DNA of 64,000 bases, taken from the NCBI GenBank assembly GCA_902651635.1, contig CACRSC010000052.1, positions 153,024-217,023 of the forward strand, given 5' to 3'. The notes beneath the pieces are model-generated. The model made no database searches, was not told the DNA's origin, and worked only from the letters and a program-made list of their open reading frames with translations. Both the position numbers and the translations under genes were made by a program. This DNA comes from Mastigamoeba balamuthi. Taxonomy: Eukaryota; Evosea; Mastigamoebida; Mastigamoebidae. This document shows positions 20,995-32,456 of the stretch, in pieces (the first letter of the stretch is position 1; every line of letters starts with the position of its first letter).

Positions 20995-22744
20995 GTTGTG
21001 TGCACTACGAGATGCTAAGTTGTACTGACACTCCTGATACGGCGGGTTTTGTGGCAGAAGGTACTGCATTGATATTAATCGGATGTGTTGTTCCCTCGCC
21101 GGTGGCTTTTTTTCACACTTTGCCGAAAACGACACCACAACGGTGCAACTCGGTGTCTGGCCTCCGTCTGCGTTATCGTCAGCGGCATGTGGCTCCACAA
21201 TCTTGCGCCAGTGCGGTGAGCCTTCGTTTTCAGCTCAACATGGACCCAGGCATAATCTCACGGTGTTGTTCTGCTGATCCGGCTCCTGGCTTACTCCCGC
21301 AGCAAATCTAACGACCGAGAAAAAGCGCACAGCCCATTATTTATTGATTACCTCGACCTTGGCTGAGACTGAGGATCATGATGCATCACGCAATGCGGCT
21401 ACCTTCATGGACTGTCTGCATTGTGCAAGTTGGCAGTGTGCTCTGCTTCATGTTACCCTTGAGTTGCGCCTTGAACAACTGCGAGGTTGCATAACATGCA
21501 GTGGAGATGTCCAGGTGTCTCATCGTGCAGCCCCCATCACCATTGCAAGTACTGATCAGTGACAACAGACAATAGACAATAAAATCATTTATTCACTTTC
21601 CACACCAATTAGGGGATAGGCCCCTTGCGGCGGGTGAAAGGGTGGGGAGGGGAGGGGCAGAAGGGGTTACGGAGGATAGTCAATGCTGTAAGGGCGGTTG
21701 TGAAGTGGGACCTGTGAGAGTATGTCCGGGGGCATTCTTGGGAAGACGGGGACCATGCTGTCCCGTTTTTAGTTCATGCTATTCGTTGGGTATTAGTTGA
21801 AGAGATTCTCAACTGTGGAAATTCTCGAACATCCAAACTGGCATAACTCAATATCTGTGAGTACCATACAGGTGTCAGATTACCGCGCAAGGGAGTACCA
21901 ACTGATTCACTCCTGTACTTGTATGGGTCCCAACCGTGCTCTGTTGAAAGAGGGCGATGACGACATCCCCTCAGGGCTCGCTTGCCAAATAAGACTGGAC
22001 AGCTCCCGTGCGCTCCTATCTCTGAGCTCGCTGCGAGCACTCGGAGCTGTGGATGAGGTGGCGACAGAAGTAGTGGTCGCCCAGCCCACTAGTTGTGGAC
22101 GAGCAGCACGGCATCTCGTGGAGGCTGAGGGTCGCCCGGGGCGACTGGAGCAGGAGCTGCGGGGGTCCGTTACAGGGGGCTCACCTGCCGTAGGACCAGA
22201 GGTGCTCCCGCCTCCACGGGGCTGGCTGGTCCTGGAGTGCTGCTCTCTTGTCTTGCACAGGGGGCAGCAGTGAGAGGAGCACTGCACGCAGTGAGATCGT
22301 GCAGTTATCTTGTACTTCTGAGGCTGCGTGGCAGACGAGCCGCTCTCGTTAGTTCCCGGTGGTGGAGGGGCTCGAGGGACCCCCGGGCGCGCCCCGGCAC
22401 CTGGAAAACCGCTATCGCCAGCTGTCCCACTCCGGCCCTCCGCCCTCTGCTTGTTGCCGGACCGGTCACGGTGCTCTGCTGACAGTGCTGCCCGACAGCA
22501 AGCAGTCGGCTGCCAAGGCTACTGCCGCTCTGGGCGACAAGTGCGGTTCCCTCGAGAGGGAGGTCTCCGCGCCGACGTGGTTTTCTTCGGAACTTGCACA
22601 TCGCCTCTTCTGCACAATTTTCCGGTGACGCAACGGTCCAATTGGTCCAGTTGAACTCTGGGGCTGCGACACTCTGCCCTGCACTCATTTCATTCGCAAC
22701 CGACTCGGGTACCCACCACACGCGCAAGGAGCCGAGCAGCAGAG
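20995..22744. other. gene-poor stretch upstream of MATE 2
   Basis: About 1.75 kb with short unsupported ORFs. It includes an AATAAA-containing A/T stretch near 21573-21600 followed directly by a G-rich tract. No transposon ends or RNA genes were recognised. Confidence 0.5.
21644..21666 (+). other. potential G-quadruplex
   Basis: Four runs of four G (21644-21647, 21649-21652, 21654-21657, 21663-21666) separated by loops of 1, 1 and 5 nt, satisfying the usual G4 pattern with very short loops, which predicts a stable structure. It is not close to an obvious gene start. Confidence 0.6.
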
Positions 22745-24595
22745 ATGGCAGCAGCGAGCTGCGCCGACGCGGCCCTGCGCAGGGCGGGAGTCACCAGGGC
22801 TGACTTCGGCAACGAGGCCAGGGCGTCGGCCAAGATCCTCGGGCCCGCCATCCTCTCCAACTACTCGACCGTCGCGCTGACGCTCATCAACCTCGCCTTC
22901 GTCGGGCACCTGGGCGCCACGCCCATGGCCGCCTGCGCCCTCTCGACGACCATCGCCAACATCGCGGGGCTCAGCGGGGCCATGGGCATCTCGTGCGCCC
23001 TCGACTCGCTCTGCTCCCAGGCCCACGGCGCACGCAACCCTGTCGGCGCCTCGCATGCGCTCCAGCGCGCGCTGGTCGCCGTGACGGTCTACGCGGTGCC
23101 CGTCGTCGTCCTCCTCTTCTGCATCGAGCCCGTTCTGCTCTGCCTCAAGCAGGACAAGGCACGTTCCATCGCGCCACTCCCCTTGCTGTGACGGTCCTAT
23201 ATGTCGTGCGCGAGGGACGCAGAGCGACGCTAGACGAGCGTTAATGTGCATCTCGGGTCCGCAGTTGTGTCTCTGCGTTAGATGGTCTGCAGAGCCTATG
23301 ATGGTTTATGTATGCGAGCGCTCACGGCTGACGGCTCCGCCAGGACGTCTCGAGGATCGCCGGACAGTTCCTGCGGGTGCTGGCCATCGGGCTGCTGCCG
23401 GCGTTCTGGAGCGAGATCGTCCGTAGGGCTCTCTACGCAGCCGGCGTCTCCTGGCCCCAGCTCGTCGTCGGCGCCTCGGGCGTCGTCGCCATCGCCGCGC
23501 TCAACTGGTTGCTCGTCCACGTGCTGGGCCTCGGCGTCATCGGCTCGGCCGTCGCGCTCTCCAGCTCGTGGGCCGTGCAGTTTGTCGTGCTGTTGGCCAT
23601 CATCCGGGCGAGCGGCTACCACCGCCTCGTCTTCGCCGGGGGGCCCTCGGTCGAGGCCCTCAAGCGCGGCTGGAAGGAGATGCTGACGCTCGCGGGCTCC
23701 GGGTACGTGATGGTGTGCAGCGAGTGGTGGGCCTTCGAGATCCTCGTGTTCCTCGCGGGCCTCGGCGGCGCAGTTCCGCTGGCCAGCTTCTCGACGGTCA
23801 TGAACCTCCTCAACTTCATGTGGATGCTGCCCATGTCTGTCGGCATCACCGCCAGCGCCCGCGCGGGATTCCACCTCGGCGCCAACGACCCCAGCAGAGC
23901 CCGCTTCGTCTCGTGGATGTGCATCGGTGAGCGCGCGGCCAAAGCCCGCGATTCAATTGAATTCGGGAGCGCGAGGGAAAAACTGATTTTGGGGGTCGTG
24001 TCGCAGTGGTCATCCTTCTGCTCGAGCTGGTGTACGTGCCGCCTCTGGTGTTCTGTGGAAGATACTTCGCCATGGTGTTCTCCAACGACGCAGCGGTCAT
24101 CGAGACGGTGGGCCACCTGGCGCCCTACGGCGCGCTGGTCTCCGTGCAGGACGGCTTCAATGCCGTCTTCTCAGGAATCCTGCGTGGCTGCGGCATGCAG
24201 GTCTTCGGGGCCGTCTGCAACGTCTTCTTCTACTACCTCGTCTGCATCCCAGCTGCCTGCCTGCTCCTCTTCGTTGCCAAGATCGGCACCAAGGCGCTGC
24301 TCTTCGGCCTGGCCATCGCCATCGCTGCCCAGACCACGACCTTCTGCGTGCGCCCTCACTGTGTCTCTGCCCTCCCGCCCCACTGCCGCACCGTGTATTC
24401 ACGGTCTCTCGATGCTCTCCGCAGATACGGGTCGCTCTGCTCAAGTGGAAGGAGGTTGCTGCTGCGGTCCACATCGAGCAGGGCGGCTCACGGGTGGTCG
24501 TCGAGGGCTACGAGGGAGTTCCGCTGAACCAAACGTCCGCCGAGGCCGAGGAGCACCGCAAGCCACCTGCCGTCCAGGAGGAGGAGGCAGTGTGA
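22745..24595 (+). CDS. MATE-family multidrug/toxin efflux transporter, copy 2
   Basis: Exons 22745-23158, 23344-23926, 24007-24347 and 24425-24595 join in frame to 502 residues. The protein is strongly similar to MATE copy 1 at 5475-7393 along its whole length apart from the termini: SCALDSLCSQAHGARNP, then DVSRIAGQFLRVL at the start of exon 2 and GILRGCGMQVFGAVCN in exon 3. Exons 2 and 3 have the same lengths in both genes. Intron 1 here begins GCACGT at the position where copy 1 has GTGCAC, so it is a GC-AG intron. The C-terminal tail is short and acidic, unlike the Ala/Glu repeat of copy 1. Efflux of organic cations is the family role; the substrate is unknown. It converges with the carbonic anhydrase gene 81 bp downstream. 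Confidence 0.93.
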
Positions 24596-24676
24596 GCACT
24601 CTCGGGGAGGCAGAGCTTAGGCTAATAGGAGACGTCAATTGCTTCGGCGCCTGAGGGCCGAGTTGTCCCGCTCTGC

Positions 24677-25547
24677 TCACAAGACCCACCCGAGGTGCTC
24701 CACACGGCCCGTCTGGATGTCGTGGTTGAGGTACGCCACGCGCACCTTGCCCTCGGCGACCAGCTGCTTGATCTCCTCGCTGCGCTCGACCATGTCCTCG
24801 CACTGCCTGCGCGCGTTGAACTGCACGGCCGCGTCGACGCCGTCCGTGTGCTTCTCGCGGACCTGCGACATGAGGCTCTTGACGACCTCGCCCAGCGCTC
24901 CGCGTGGCATCGCACCCGCGTGCTGCCCGTGCGCCGAGTGGCCGCCCTCTGCGTGCTCCGCTGCGTGCGCGTGCATCATCGTCGCGAGGACGTTGCAGCA
25001 GGCCGTGACGGCGCCGCACTTGGTGTGCCCGACGACGGCGACGAGCGGCGTGTTGAGGTGCCCGACGGCGTACTCGACGCTGCCGAGGTCGAACGGGCCC
25101 ATCGCGCACCCGGCGGTCCGCACCACGAACAGGTCCCCCAGCGACGTGTCGAAAACGATCTCTGACGTCATTTCAGCGTTGGATTCCCGTTGGGAACCGA
25201 TGCGAACCGGGACAGCAGCGAGAGTCGGAGCAGGCGACGACGGTGGCGAACGGGTGCTGTCCGTTCCTGGCCGTGTCCTCGCGGCGTGCGACGAGGTCCT
25301 TGGGCGCCGGAGTGCCGTCGACGAAGCGCCTGTTGCCGTCGAGCAGCCGCTGCAGGGCCGCGTCTGCCTGGCTCGTCTCGACGATTTCGCGGGCCGCTGT
25401 GAGCTCCGAGATCTCGCTCGGAGCCTTGGCTTCGGCGAGGGTGGGTTGAGCACCGCCCGGGGTGTCGCCCGTGGTTGCAGTCGCGGGTCCCTGAGCGGCC
25501 TGTTCGCAGTTGGCTGCCGCATGGGGCTTGGAGACGTGCGCTCCCAT
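24677..25547 (-). CDS. beta-class carbonic anhydrase
   Basis: Exon 1 (25547-25208) and exon 2 (25161-24677) join across a 46-nt intron to 274 residues. The zinc site is intact: CSDSR (Cys plus the Asp-Arg dyad) in exon 1 and GHTKCGAV (His and Cys) in exon 2. The intron falls just after CSDSRCCP and restores CSDSRCCPEIVFD, matching the family CSDSRVPPE-IFD pattern. The segment GDLFVVRTAG is conserved. After HTKCG comes a His-rich insertion (MMHAHAAEHAEGGHSAHGQH) not usual in the family. The N-terminus MGAHVSKP could be myristoylated, and about 75 low-complexity residues precede the catalytic domain. It interconverts CO2 and bicarbonate. Start chosen at 25547; an in-frame upstream codon at 25559 is not ATG. 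Confidence 0.93.
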
Positions 25548-25949
25548 TTTTAGCTGCACGAGAAGATTTTCCGGAGATTTCTTCGCTGTTTCCCCGGATC
25601 TCTTGGTGGCGCATACCCAGGGCCTCCGCCTCTCGATCCGGCTCGCGTTTTGTGTGGGTGCTCCGAATGCCTCGCCTCCTACGGGGGGATTCCGACCTGT
25701 ATCGGTGCACGTTGAAGATCTCGGGAAATCAACTCAGCTTTGCTCTGGTCCCCACACCCGCTCCTCCGGCCCCCATGTGGAGACCAGAGACCTCCGCGCG
25801 ACGCTCGGTGGGGCGCCCTCCCCCCGCAGGCGGGCGCCGCGCCGCACTCTCTTCCTCCGGCCCGGTGACGTGTGGAGATCCCGGAATCTTCTGCGGCGCT
25901 GCTGTGGCCAAAATATCTCGGTAGCGGTTTTTGTAGCGCCCACCCCATC
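25548..25949. other. divergent promoter region between carbonic anhydrase and RasGEF genes
   Basis: About 400 bp separating two divergently transcribed genes. Open frames here are not supported by any similarity. No TATA-like box is evident in this GC-rich stretch. Confidence 0.45.
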
Positions 25950-28900
25950 ATGGACTCGCAGCGCTGCTGCGCCTCGATCGTGGAGGCCGCGGAGCTCGTC
26001 CTGTCGACCTGCAAGACCGTCAACGACCTCGTGCGCGCCCCTCCCCTCCCGCCCACCGCTGCGCCTCCGCTGCCGCCGGCCCCAGCGGGTCTGAGGGGCC
26101 CTGGGGGGGTTCCCGAACTGACGGCGGGCCAGCGCAGACCCAGACGCAGGACGTCGACGCGCTCTACGACGCCGCCTGCGTCGCCGAGCAGCAGGCGGCC
26201 GCCTTCACGCACCTCATCAACTCGGATCCCATCAAGTGAAATATCTTCTCTTTTTTTTTCCGCCTCCCCTCCGGCTGCCCCGCCGCGCGCGCGCCGCCGC
26301 AGGGGGAGAACCAGCGCCGCGGCGTTTGAATTTGAATTCGAATTGAATGTCGCGTTTATTTTTCGGGGAGCAAACCCAGAGAGCAGAGCGATCTGACCAA
26401 GCGGCCCCAGGGACTCGCTCAAGAGCCACTACGGGATGCTGTCGACGGCGGCAGAGCCCATCGGGACGGCCGTGTCGGAGCTGGTGTCGTACGCCAAGAT
26501 GGCCGTCTCGAACCCCCTCGACTTCCTGTCGTCGCAGGGCCTCAGGAACGGCATGTCCACCGTCACCGAGGCCGTGCGCAGCGTCGTGCTCGCCGCCGAC
26601 TCGATCCGCGCGCAGTCCGCGCACCCCGGCAGCAGCGCCGCGGCCCCGAGCGGCGCTGCCGCTGCCATCGCACGCTCAGCCCCCCCCTCGGGGATCTCCA
26701 AATTCCCTTTACTTTTTTTATTTCGCTGGTTTCCCAAATTTCTCTTTGCGGGCTCCCCCGTGGCTGACGGTCGCTCGCGGCAGGGCGCGGAGATAGGCGA
26801 GCTGACCAAGACGCTGGTGGCCAAGATCAAGGCCCTGCAGGCGCGTGCATGCACCTGATGCGACGTTTGGGAATTTTCCCGCCCTGCTGATATTACTGCG
26901 TGGGTTACGTCAACGCAGGCATCGGCGACCTCGGGCGTCGAGGCCGACTTTGTGCAAGCCGCGCGCGAGTACAGCACGACCGTCACCGAAGTCTCCAACT
27001 TCTCGCGCACCATGCGCCTGCGCAACGTCGCCGACAGGTCCGCGCTTACCGGCGAGAATCTGAAACAGATACGCGTATCTTCTCACCACCCCCTCCGGGT
27101 TCCAGCTTCAAGGACCAGGGCGTGGACCTGCTGATGAAGGCCAAGACGCTCTACATGGCGACGCTGCAGCGCTCGGGCACGGCCGAGCCGACGTCGGCCA
27201 TGGCCCAGAGCGTGACGAAGCTGGTCGAGGCCATCCGCCTGCTGGTCTACGCGGCCACGAACCTGCCGCCCGCCCAGCTGCAGCAGATCCAGGCCGAGCG
27301 CGACAGGCTCGCCCACCAGCAGCCCCCGCAGCCCTCCCAGCTGCCCCCGGCCCCCGCGCCCTCGCCGCGCCCCCTGAGCGACCCCGTCCGCCCGCCCGTG
27401 CCCCCGCGCGCGCCGCTGATCGGAGGCGAGCGGCCCGACAAGTCGCCGCTGGCCGGCCGCCCGCTGCCCCCGCCCGTCCCGCGCTCGCGGGCGCCGGCGC
27501 CTGCGCCCCTGACGCTCGCGGGGCCCGCGGCGGGGGCGCCCGGGTGGTCCGCGGCGTCGCCGAGGGCCGGGGAGGCGCCGGCGTCGCCGCTGCCGCTGCT
27601 GGCGGACGAGGAGGCGCCCAGCAGGAGCCCCAGCCCGCGGGCGTTTGACGGCAGCATCGGCGAGCGCTCGCCGTCGATCTCGCGCGTGGGCATCGTCCCC
27701 GTGGCGGCCATCGCGCGGCCGCGGGCCAACACGGCGTCGAGCGAGACGCGGGCGACGCAGACGGACGCGCTGGGCGGCGAGCGCGAGGCCGCGGAGCTGC
27801 GGGCGGCCGCCGAGAGCGCGCGGGCCGCGGGCGAGCGCGCCGAGCGGTCGCTGGCAGAGGCGCGGGCGCGGGCCGAGGCCGCCGAGTCTGCGCGTGCGCG
27901 GCTCGAGGACGAGGCCGCGGAGCTGCGGCGGCAGAACGCGGAGCTCGAGCAGCAGCGGGGCGACATGCAGGCGATGCTCAACGAGGCCGAGCAGCGGCGC
28001 TGCAAGACAGAGAGCGCGCGGCAGGAGCTGCAGGCGACGTTTGACGAGCTCGACAAGTCGCGCCAGCAGGTGCACGCGGACCGCGAGGAGATCGCCAAGG
28101 AGCGCCGCCGGGCCGAGGAGGAGCGCAGGGCCCTCGCGGGGCTGCAGGAGCAGGCCGCGCGCGTGGCCGCCGACCGCGCAGAGGCCGAGAAGCTCCGCGC
28201 AGAGGCCGCGGGCGCTCAGGAGGCGCTGCGTGCCGAGCGCGACGAGGCGGCGCGGGCGGCCAAGGAGGAGCGCGCCGCCGTCGAGCAGGAGCGCGCGGCG
28301 CTCGAGGTGGCGCGGCAGCAGAGCGCCAAGGAGGCTGCGGCGGCCAAGGAGGAGCGCGAGCAGCTGCGCAAGGCCCGCAAGCACCAGCAGCGCCAGGCCA
28401 TCCAGCAGCAGCAGCCCCCGCTCGCTGACCACGACGTGCGCCCGCTGCCGAGCTGCCGCGGGGCGCCGGGAGACTGACTGACCGACTGACCGACTGACCC
28501 CTGTGCTCGCGTGCGCAGGGCGTGGGGGAGGCCCTGCAGGGCAAGGACGCGCAGAAGCTGCTGCTCTCGGCCGTCAGGGCGGTGCGCTCGGGGGGGAGCT
28601 TCCCCGAGAAATGCCTGCGCCACGTCATCTCACCCGCTCGTTCCTCCACCCCTCGCGCGCAGATGATCGGCGTCGAGAAGGAGCGGTTCGCGTCGTTCAA
28701 GAAGGAGTTCGAGGCGGTGCCCGCGGGCCAGCAGGACAAGGCCGTCGCGGAGCTCCTCGCGGCCGCCTACGACGCCGTCCAGGCCGCCACGGTGCGCTCC
28801 CTGCAGGTTCTTTATGACGTCACCAACACGCGGGCACCGGCGCAGGCCTCGGCGACGGCCAGGGCGGCGCCCACGCCGACGTCGACGCCGCCGCCCCCGC

Positions 28901-31900
28901 AGCCGCCGCTGTCGTCGTCGTCGGCGGCAGCGGAGAGCGCCGGGGGCAGCGGGGGGTGGGCGGTAGCGTCGCCGCCGTCGCAGCGGGCGTCGGGGAGCGG
29001 CGAGCTGTCGACGGCGGCGCAGCGGCGGGGGACGCTGTTCGCCGAGGGCGCGGCGCGGGAGGCGCAGGGGGCGGACGTGGTGAAGCGGGACCTGGACACG
29101 CTGATCTTCATGCGCGGCGTGTCGATCGACTTCACCGAGTGGCAGGTCATGATGACGCGGTACAAGCTCTCGCGGAGCGTGACGGCGCGCATCGAGGCGC
29201 CGGCGCAGCTCAACGAGGAGCAGCGGCGGCGGCTGGGCGAGCGCGAGACGCGGCTGCAGCGGGTGATCGAGGCGGCGGGGCTGCTGAGCGAGACGGTCGT
29301 CAAGGCGATCATCTCGAGCGCGACGTGCGTCAGCCAGCCCGCCGACGAGGAGGTCTACCGCGCGACGCGCGAGACGTTTGAGCACCTGCGCGAGCAGCTG
29401 GGGCTGCTGATGACCGTCTTCCGCATCAAGGTGCTCAACGAGGCCGCCACCGACGACGTGCCGACGGTCGAGAAGATCTACAAGGGCTGCGAGGCCGCCG
29501 TGCTGGCGCTCGACATGTCGGGGCGCATCAACGAGGCGCTGACGGCCGCGGCCGCCGTCGGCGTGGGCCCCGCGCAGAAGCTGCTCGAGGGCGGCCTCGA
29601 GCGCCAGCTCAACACCATCTCGCTCAGCTGCCGCACGCTGCTCGTCCAGCTGCTCTCGATCGTCAGCCCGCTCTCGTCGTCGCCCGGCACCTCGTCGAAG
29701 CTGCTCGAGATGGCCGCGACGGCCACGACGCTGGGCCAGACGCTCGTGCGCCTCGCCGACACGGTCGAGACGGTCCGCAGGCTCAAGCTCACCTCGCGCG
29801 AGGAGTCGTCGCGCGCGGGCGCCGCGATACTCTCGTGCCTCGACGAGGAGCCCGACGAGCCGCTCTGGGACGAGGTCCTCTCGCGCAGGCCCAAGTCCTA
29901 CGTCTTCGACACCGAGGGCAAGGTCAGGGCCGCCTCGCTCAACAAGCTCGTCGAGCTCATCACCTCCCCCGCCTGCTACAGCTCCCAGCAGAGGGTGCGC
30001 CCCCCACACGCACACCCCGTCCTCCTCCCCCTGTCCACGCGCCCTCGCCGCAAGCCCCCGACGACGGGGAATGCAGACGAGCTGCTCCGGCAAGGGCGGA
30101 GAAGAGGCCGAGAGGGGGCATGACTGTTTCGGATACTGGGGGAGTGGCGTGGGCTGTTTGGCTGGGAGAGGCCCGTCATGACTGCTGGAATGGCGATGGC
30201 AGTCGGGTCGATTGATTGGTAACTGCTGCGCGCGCAAACGACACGTGGCTGCCCGTGAGGTGTGTCAGGTGTCAGAGACCCTCTACTGGAAGGGGGAGAG
30301 AGATCGTACTCGCTGGCCCGCTGCAGTGGCACCACCGGGGGCTGGGGGAGCTGGGGGGCTGGGGGGATGTGTGTCTTTGCTTTTGGCGTGTGCTGACTGA
30401 ACGGTTCGGCCGCCTGCAGACGTTTGTGATCACGTCGCCGTCGTTCACGACGCAGCAGAAGCTGTTCCAGAAGCTTATCGAGCGGTTCAACGCGCCGGCC
30501 GTGATGCCCGACGGCGAGCGCAAGGCCATACAGGTGCGTGTCTCTGCGGTGCTCAAGCACTGGCTCGAGGCCCAGTTCGACGAGTTTGACGATAACCTCA
30601 TCAAGAAGTGCGGCCCTCTCTCTGCTCGGCGCCGCGCGGCTCATCGTGCCTCTCTCTGCAGGCTGCGAACATTTGTGGTGTCGCTGTCGGAGCACGGGCT
30701 GGGGCACATCTCGACGGTGCTGCAGAACGAGATCGAGCGCCGCAACACAGAGAGGATGAGCAAGATCAAGTCCCTGCTCATCCCTCCCACCGACCTCGTC
30801 GTGCGTCCCCCCCCCCTCCCCCACGCCCCCTCTCTGTCTCTCCTTCTTTCTGCAGACGGCGCAGAGAACAGCCCCGCACCTCCAGGCTTGCCGCCACTTT
30901 GGCCACGTTGGCAACGCTGATTGCCCCAGGGCCTCGCGTCTCTCCCGAGGGCCCCCAGAAAGAACCGATCCCTTTGGGACCGCAGGCGTTGCTCGCTTGC
31001 GGCTGCGCAGCCAGAGGGGGGAGGGCCACCGTTTACTGTGGGGACGAGAATCAGTTGCATCGGGGGCGGTGGTCGCCGGGCGCTGACGGAGGGCTCGGGG
31101 GACCGGGGGACGCAGATACCGACGGACAAGAAGTCGCCGCACTCGTTTGTGCTGGCGCTGGACGAGGGGGAGATCGCGCGGCAGATGACGCTGATCGACT
31201 TCGGGATCTTCGAGGCGATCGAGGCGCGCGAGCTGCTGGACCAGGCGTGGAACAAGCCCAAGCTGCAGCACCGCGCGCCCAACGCGTGCCACATGATCAA
31301 CCGCGCGAACCGCATCTCGCTGTGGGTGGCGCACCTGATCCTCTCGTGCCTCAACCACGACGAGCGCGTCTTCATGGTCTCGAAGCTGATCAACGTGGCG
31401 CAGCACACGAGCAACGTCAACAACTTCCACACGCTGATGGGCCTCATCGCCGGGCTCAACATGAGCCCCGTCACGCGGCTGCAGCGCACGTGGGCCGCGG
31501 TGCCCGCGACGCTCGTCCGCATGCTCAAGGAGCTCGAGAAGCTCATGAGCCCCACCAGCTCCTTCAAGACCTACCGCCAGACCATCGCCAAGTGCAAGGT
31601 CCCCGCCATCCCCTACATGTGCGCCCCGCCTTCCACCCCTCTCCCCCTCCGCCCCTTCCCGTGCTTTGCTGCGGTTTCCGGGTCCGCTGCTGTGTTTGCA
31701 ACGATCGGCCGTTCTCTCCGTTGCACATCTGTTTTGTATGCTCTTGGGCGCCAGTCTTATTTTGCAAAGCACGTGTTTACATGCTGTTTCTGGGCACACT
31801 GCTGTGCTTTCGGCGAGTGCTGCGCTCGTTCTCCCGGTAATAGTCCGCTTACGGGTACATCTTGGGTGTTAGTTGCACATTCGTTTTGTTTTGCTCGAGT

Positions 31901-32266
31901 TTTTGTCTTGTTGCTCCAGCAGCGTCAACTGACAGACGGCGCCCACTGCGACGCCACGGCAGCGGGGTGTACCTGTCGGACCTGACGTTCATCGAGGACG
32001 GGAACCCCGACAAGATCAACGGGATGATCAACTTCGAGAAGAGGGAGATGCTGCACAAGGTCATCGAGGAGATCCAGCACTACCAGAAGACGCGCTTCAA
32101 CTTCCCCGTGCTCGAGCCCGTGCAGACGTTCCTGCTCGAGCTGCCCTCGTGCAGCGACAAGGAGCTCTACGCCATCTCGCTGCAGCGCGAGTCGCGCGAG
32201 ATGCTGCAGCAGTGGGCCAAGGAGCAGCAGCTCGCCGACGCCGGCAAGCCGCAGAAGAAGAGGTAG
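25950..32266 (+). CDS. large Ras guanine-nucleotide exchange factor (RasGEF_N + CDC25 domain) with helical, Pro-rich and coiled-coil N-terminus
   Basis: Twelve exons (25950-26030, 26138-26235, 26411-26669, 26784-26840, 26919-27037, 27106-28435, 28519-28581, 28663-29994, 30420-30607, 30662-30800, 31116-31618, 31963-32266) add to 1,490 residues in frame. Order: helical N-terminus reminiscent of talin/vinculin-type bundles (to about 330), Pro-rich linker, long Glu/Ala/Arg coiled coil (about 440-640), a second helical region, RasGEF_N (VRAASLNKLVELITSPA; FTTQQKLFQKLIERF; AVLKHWLEAQFDEF) and the CDC25 catalytic domain (ALDEGEIARQMTLIDFGIFE, NRANRISLWVAHLIL, VNNFHTLMGLIAGLN, GVYLSDLTFIEDGNPD). It activates Ras by GDP release, probably at the cortex. 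Introns 3 and 4 appear to start with GC (GCACGC, GCGCGT); the others favour GTGCGC. The Pro-rich part could bind SH3 domains. Confidence 0.9.
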
Positions 32267-32456
32267 CCAGAGCGCCTCCCCCACCCCTCCACCCCTGCCC
32301 GCCATTGCCAGCACGCACACCCAACTCCCCACAGGGGCACACACCACTTTGCTCCCCACCTTTGTGTTTTAACACTGTTTTTCCTTTCCGTCCCCTCCCG
32401 CTGCTGCTCTCTTTGGCCTGCCTGCTCACCCCGGCACCTGCATGGCACGGCACGGA

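Noticed and set aside
28801-28850. A possible short intron in the RasGEF gene starting GTTCTTTATG
   Set aside because: It would be only about 39 nt, keeps frame either way, and is shorter than any other intron read here.
30538-30560. A GTGCGT donor inside RasGEF exon 9
   Set aside because: Reading through gives AVLKHWLEAQFDEF, which matches the RasGEF_N domain, so the site is coding.
28630-31799. Long minus-strand frames of 535 and 607 codons
   Set aside because: They overlap the well-supported RasGEF exons on the other strand, are dominated by Arg, Gly and Leu, and show no domain.
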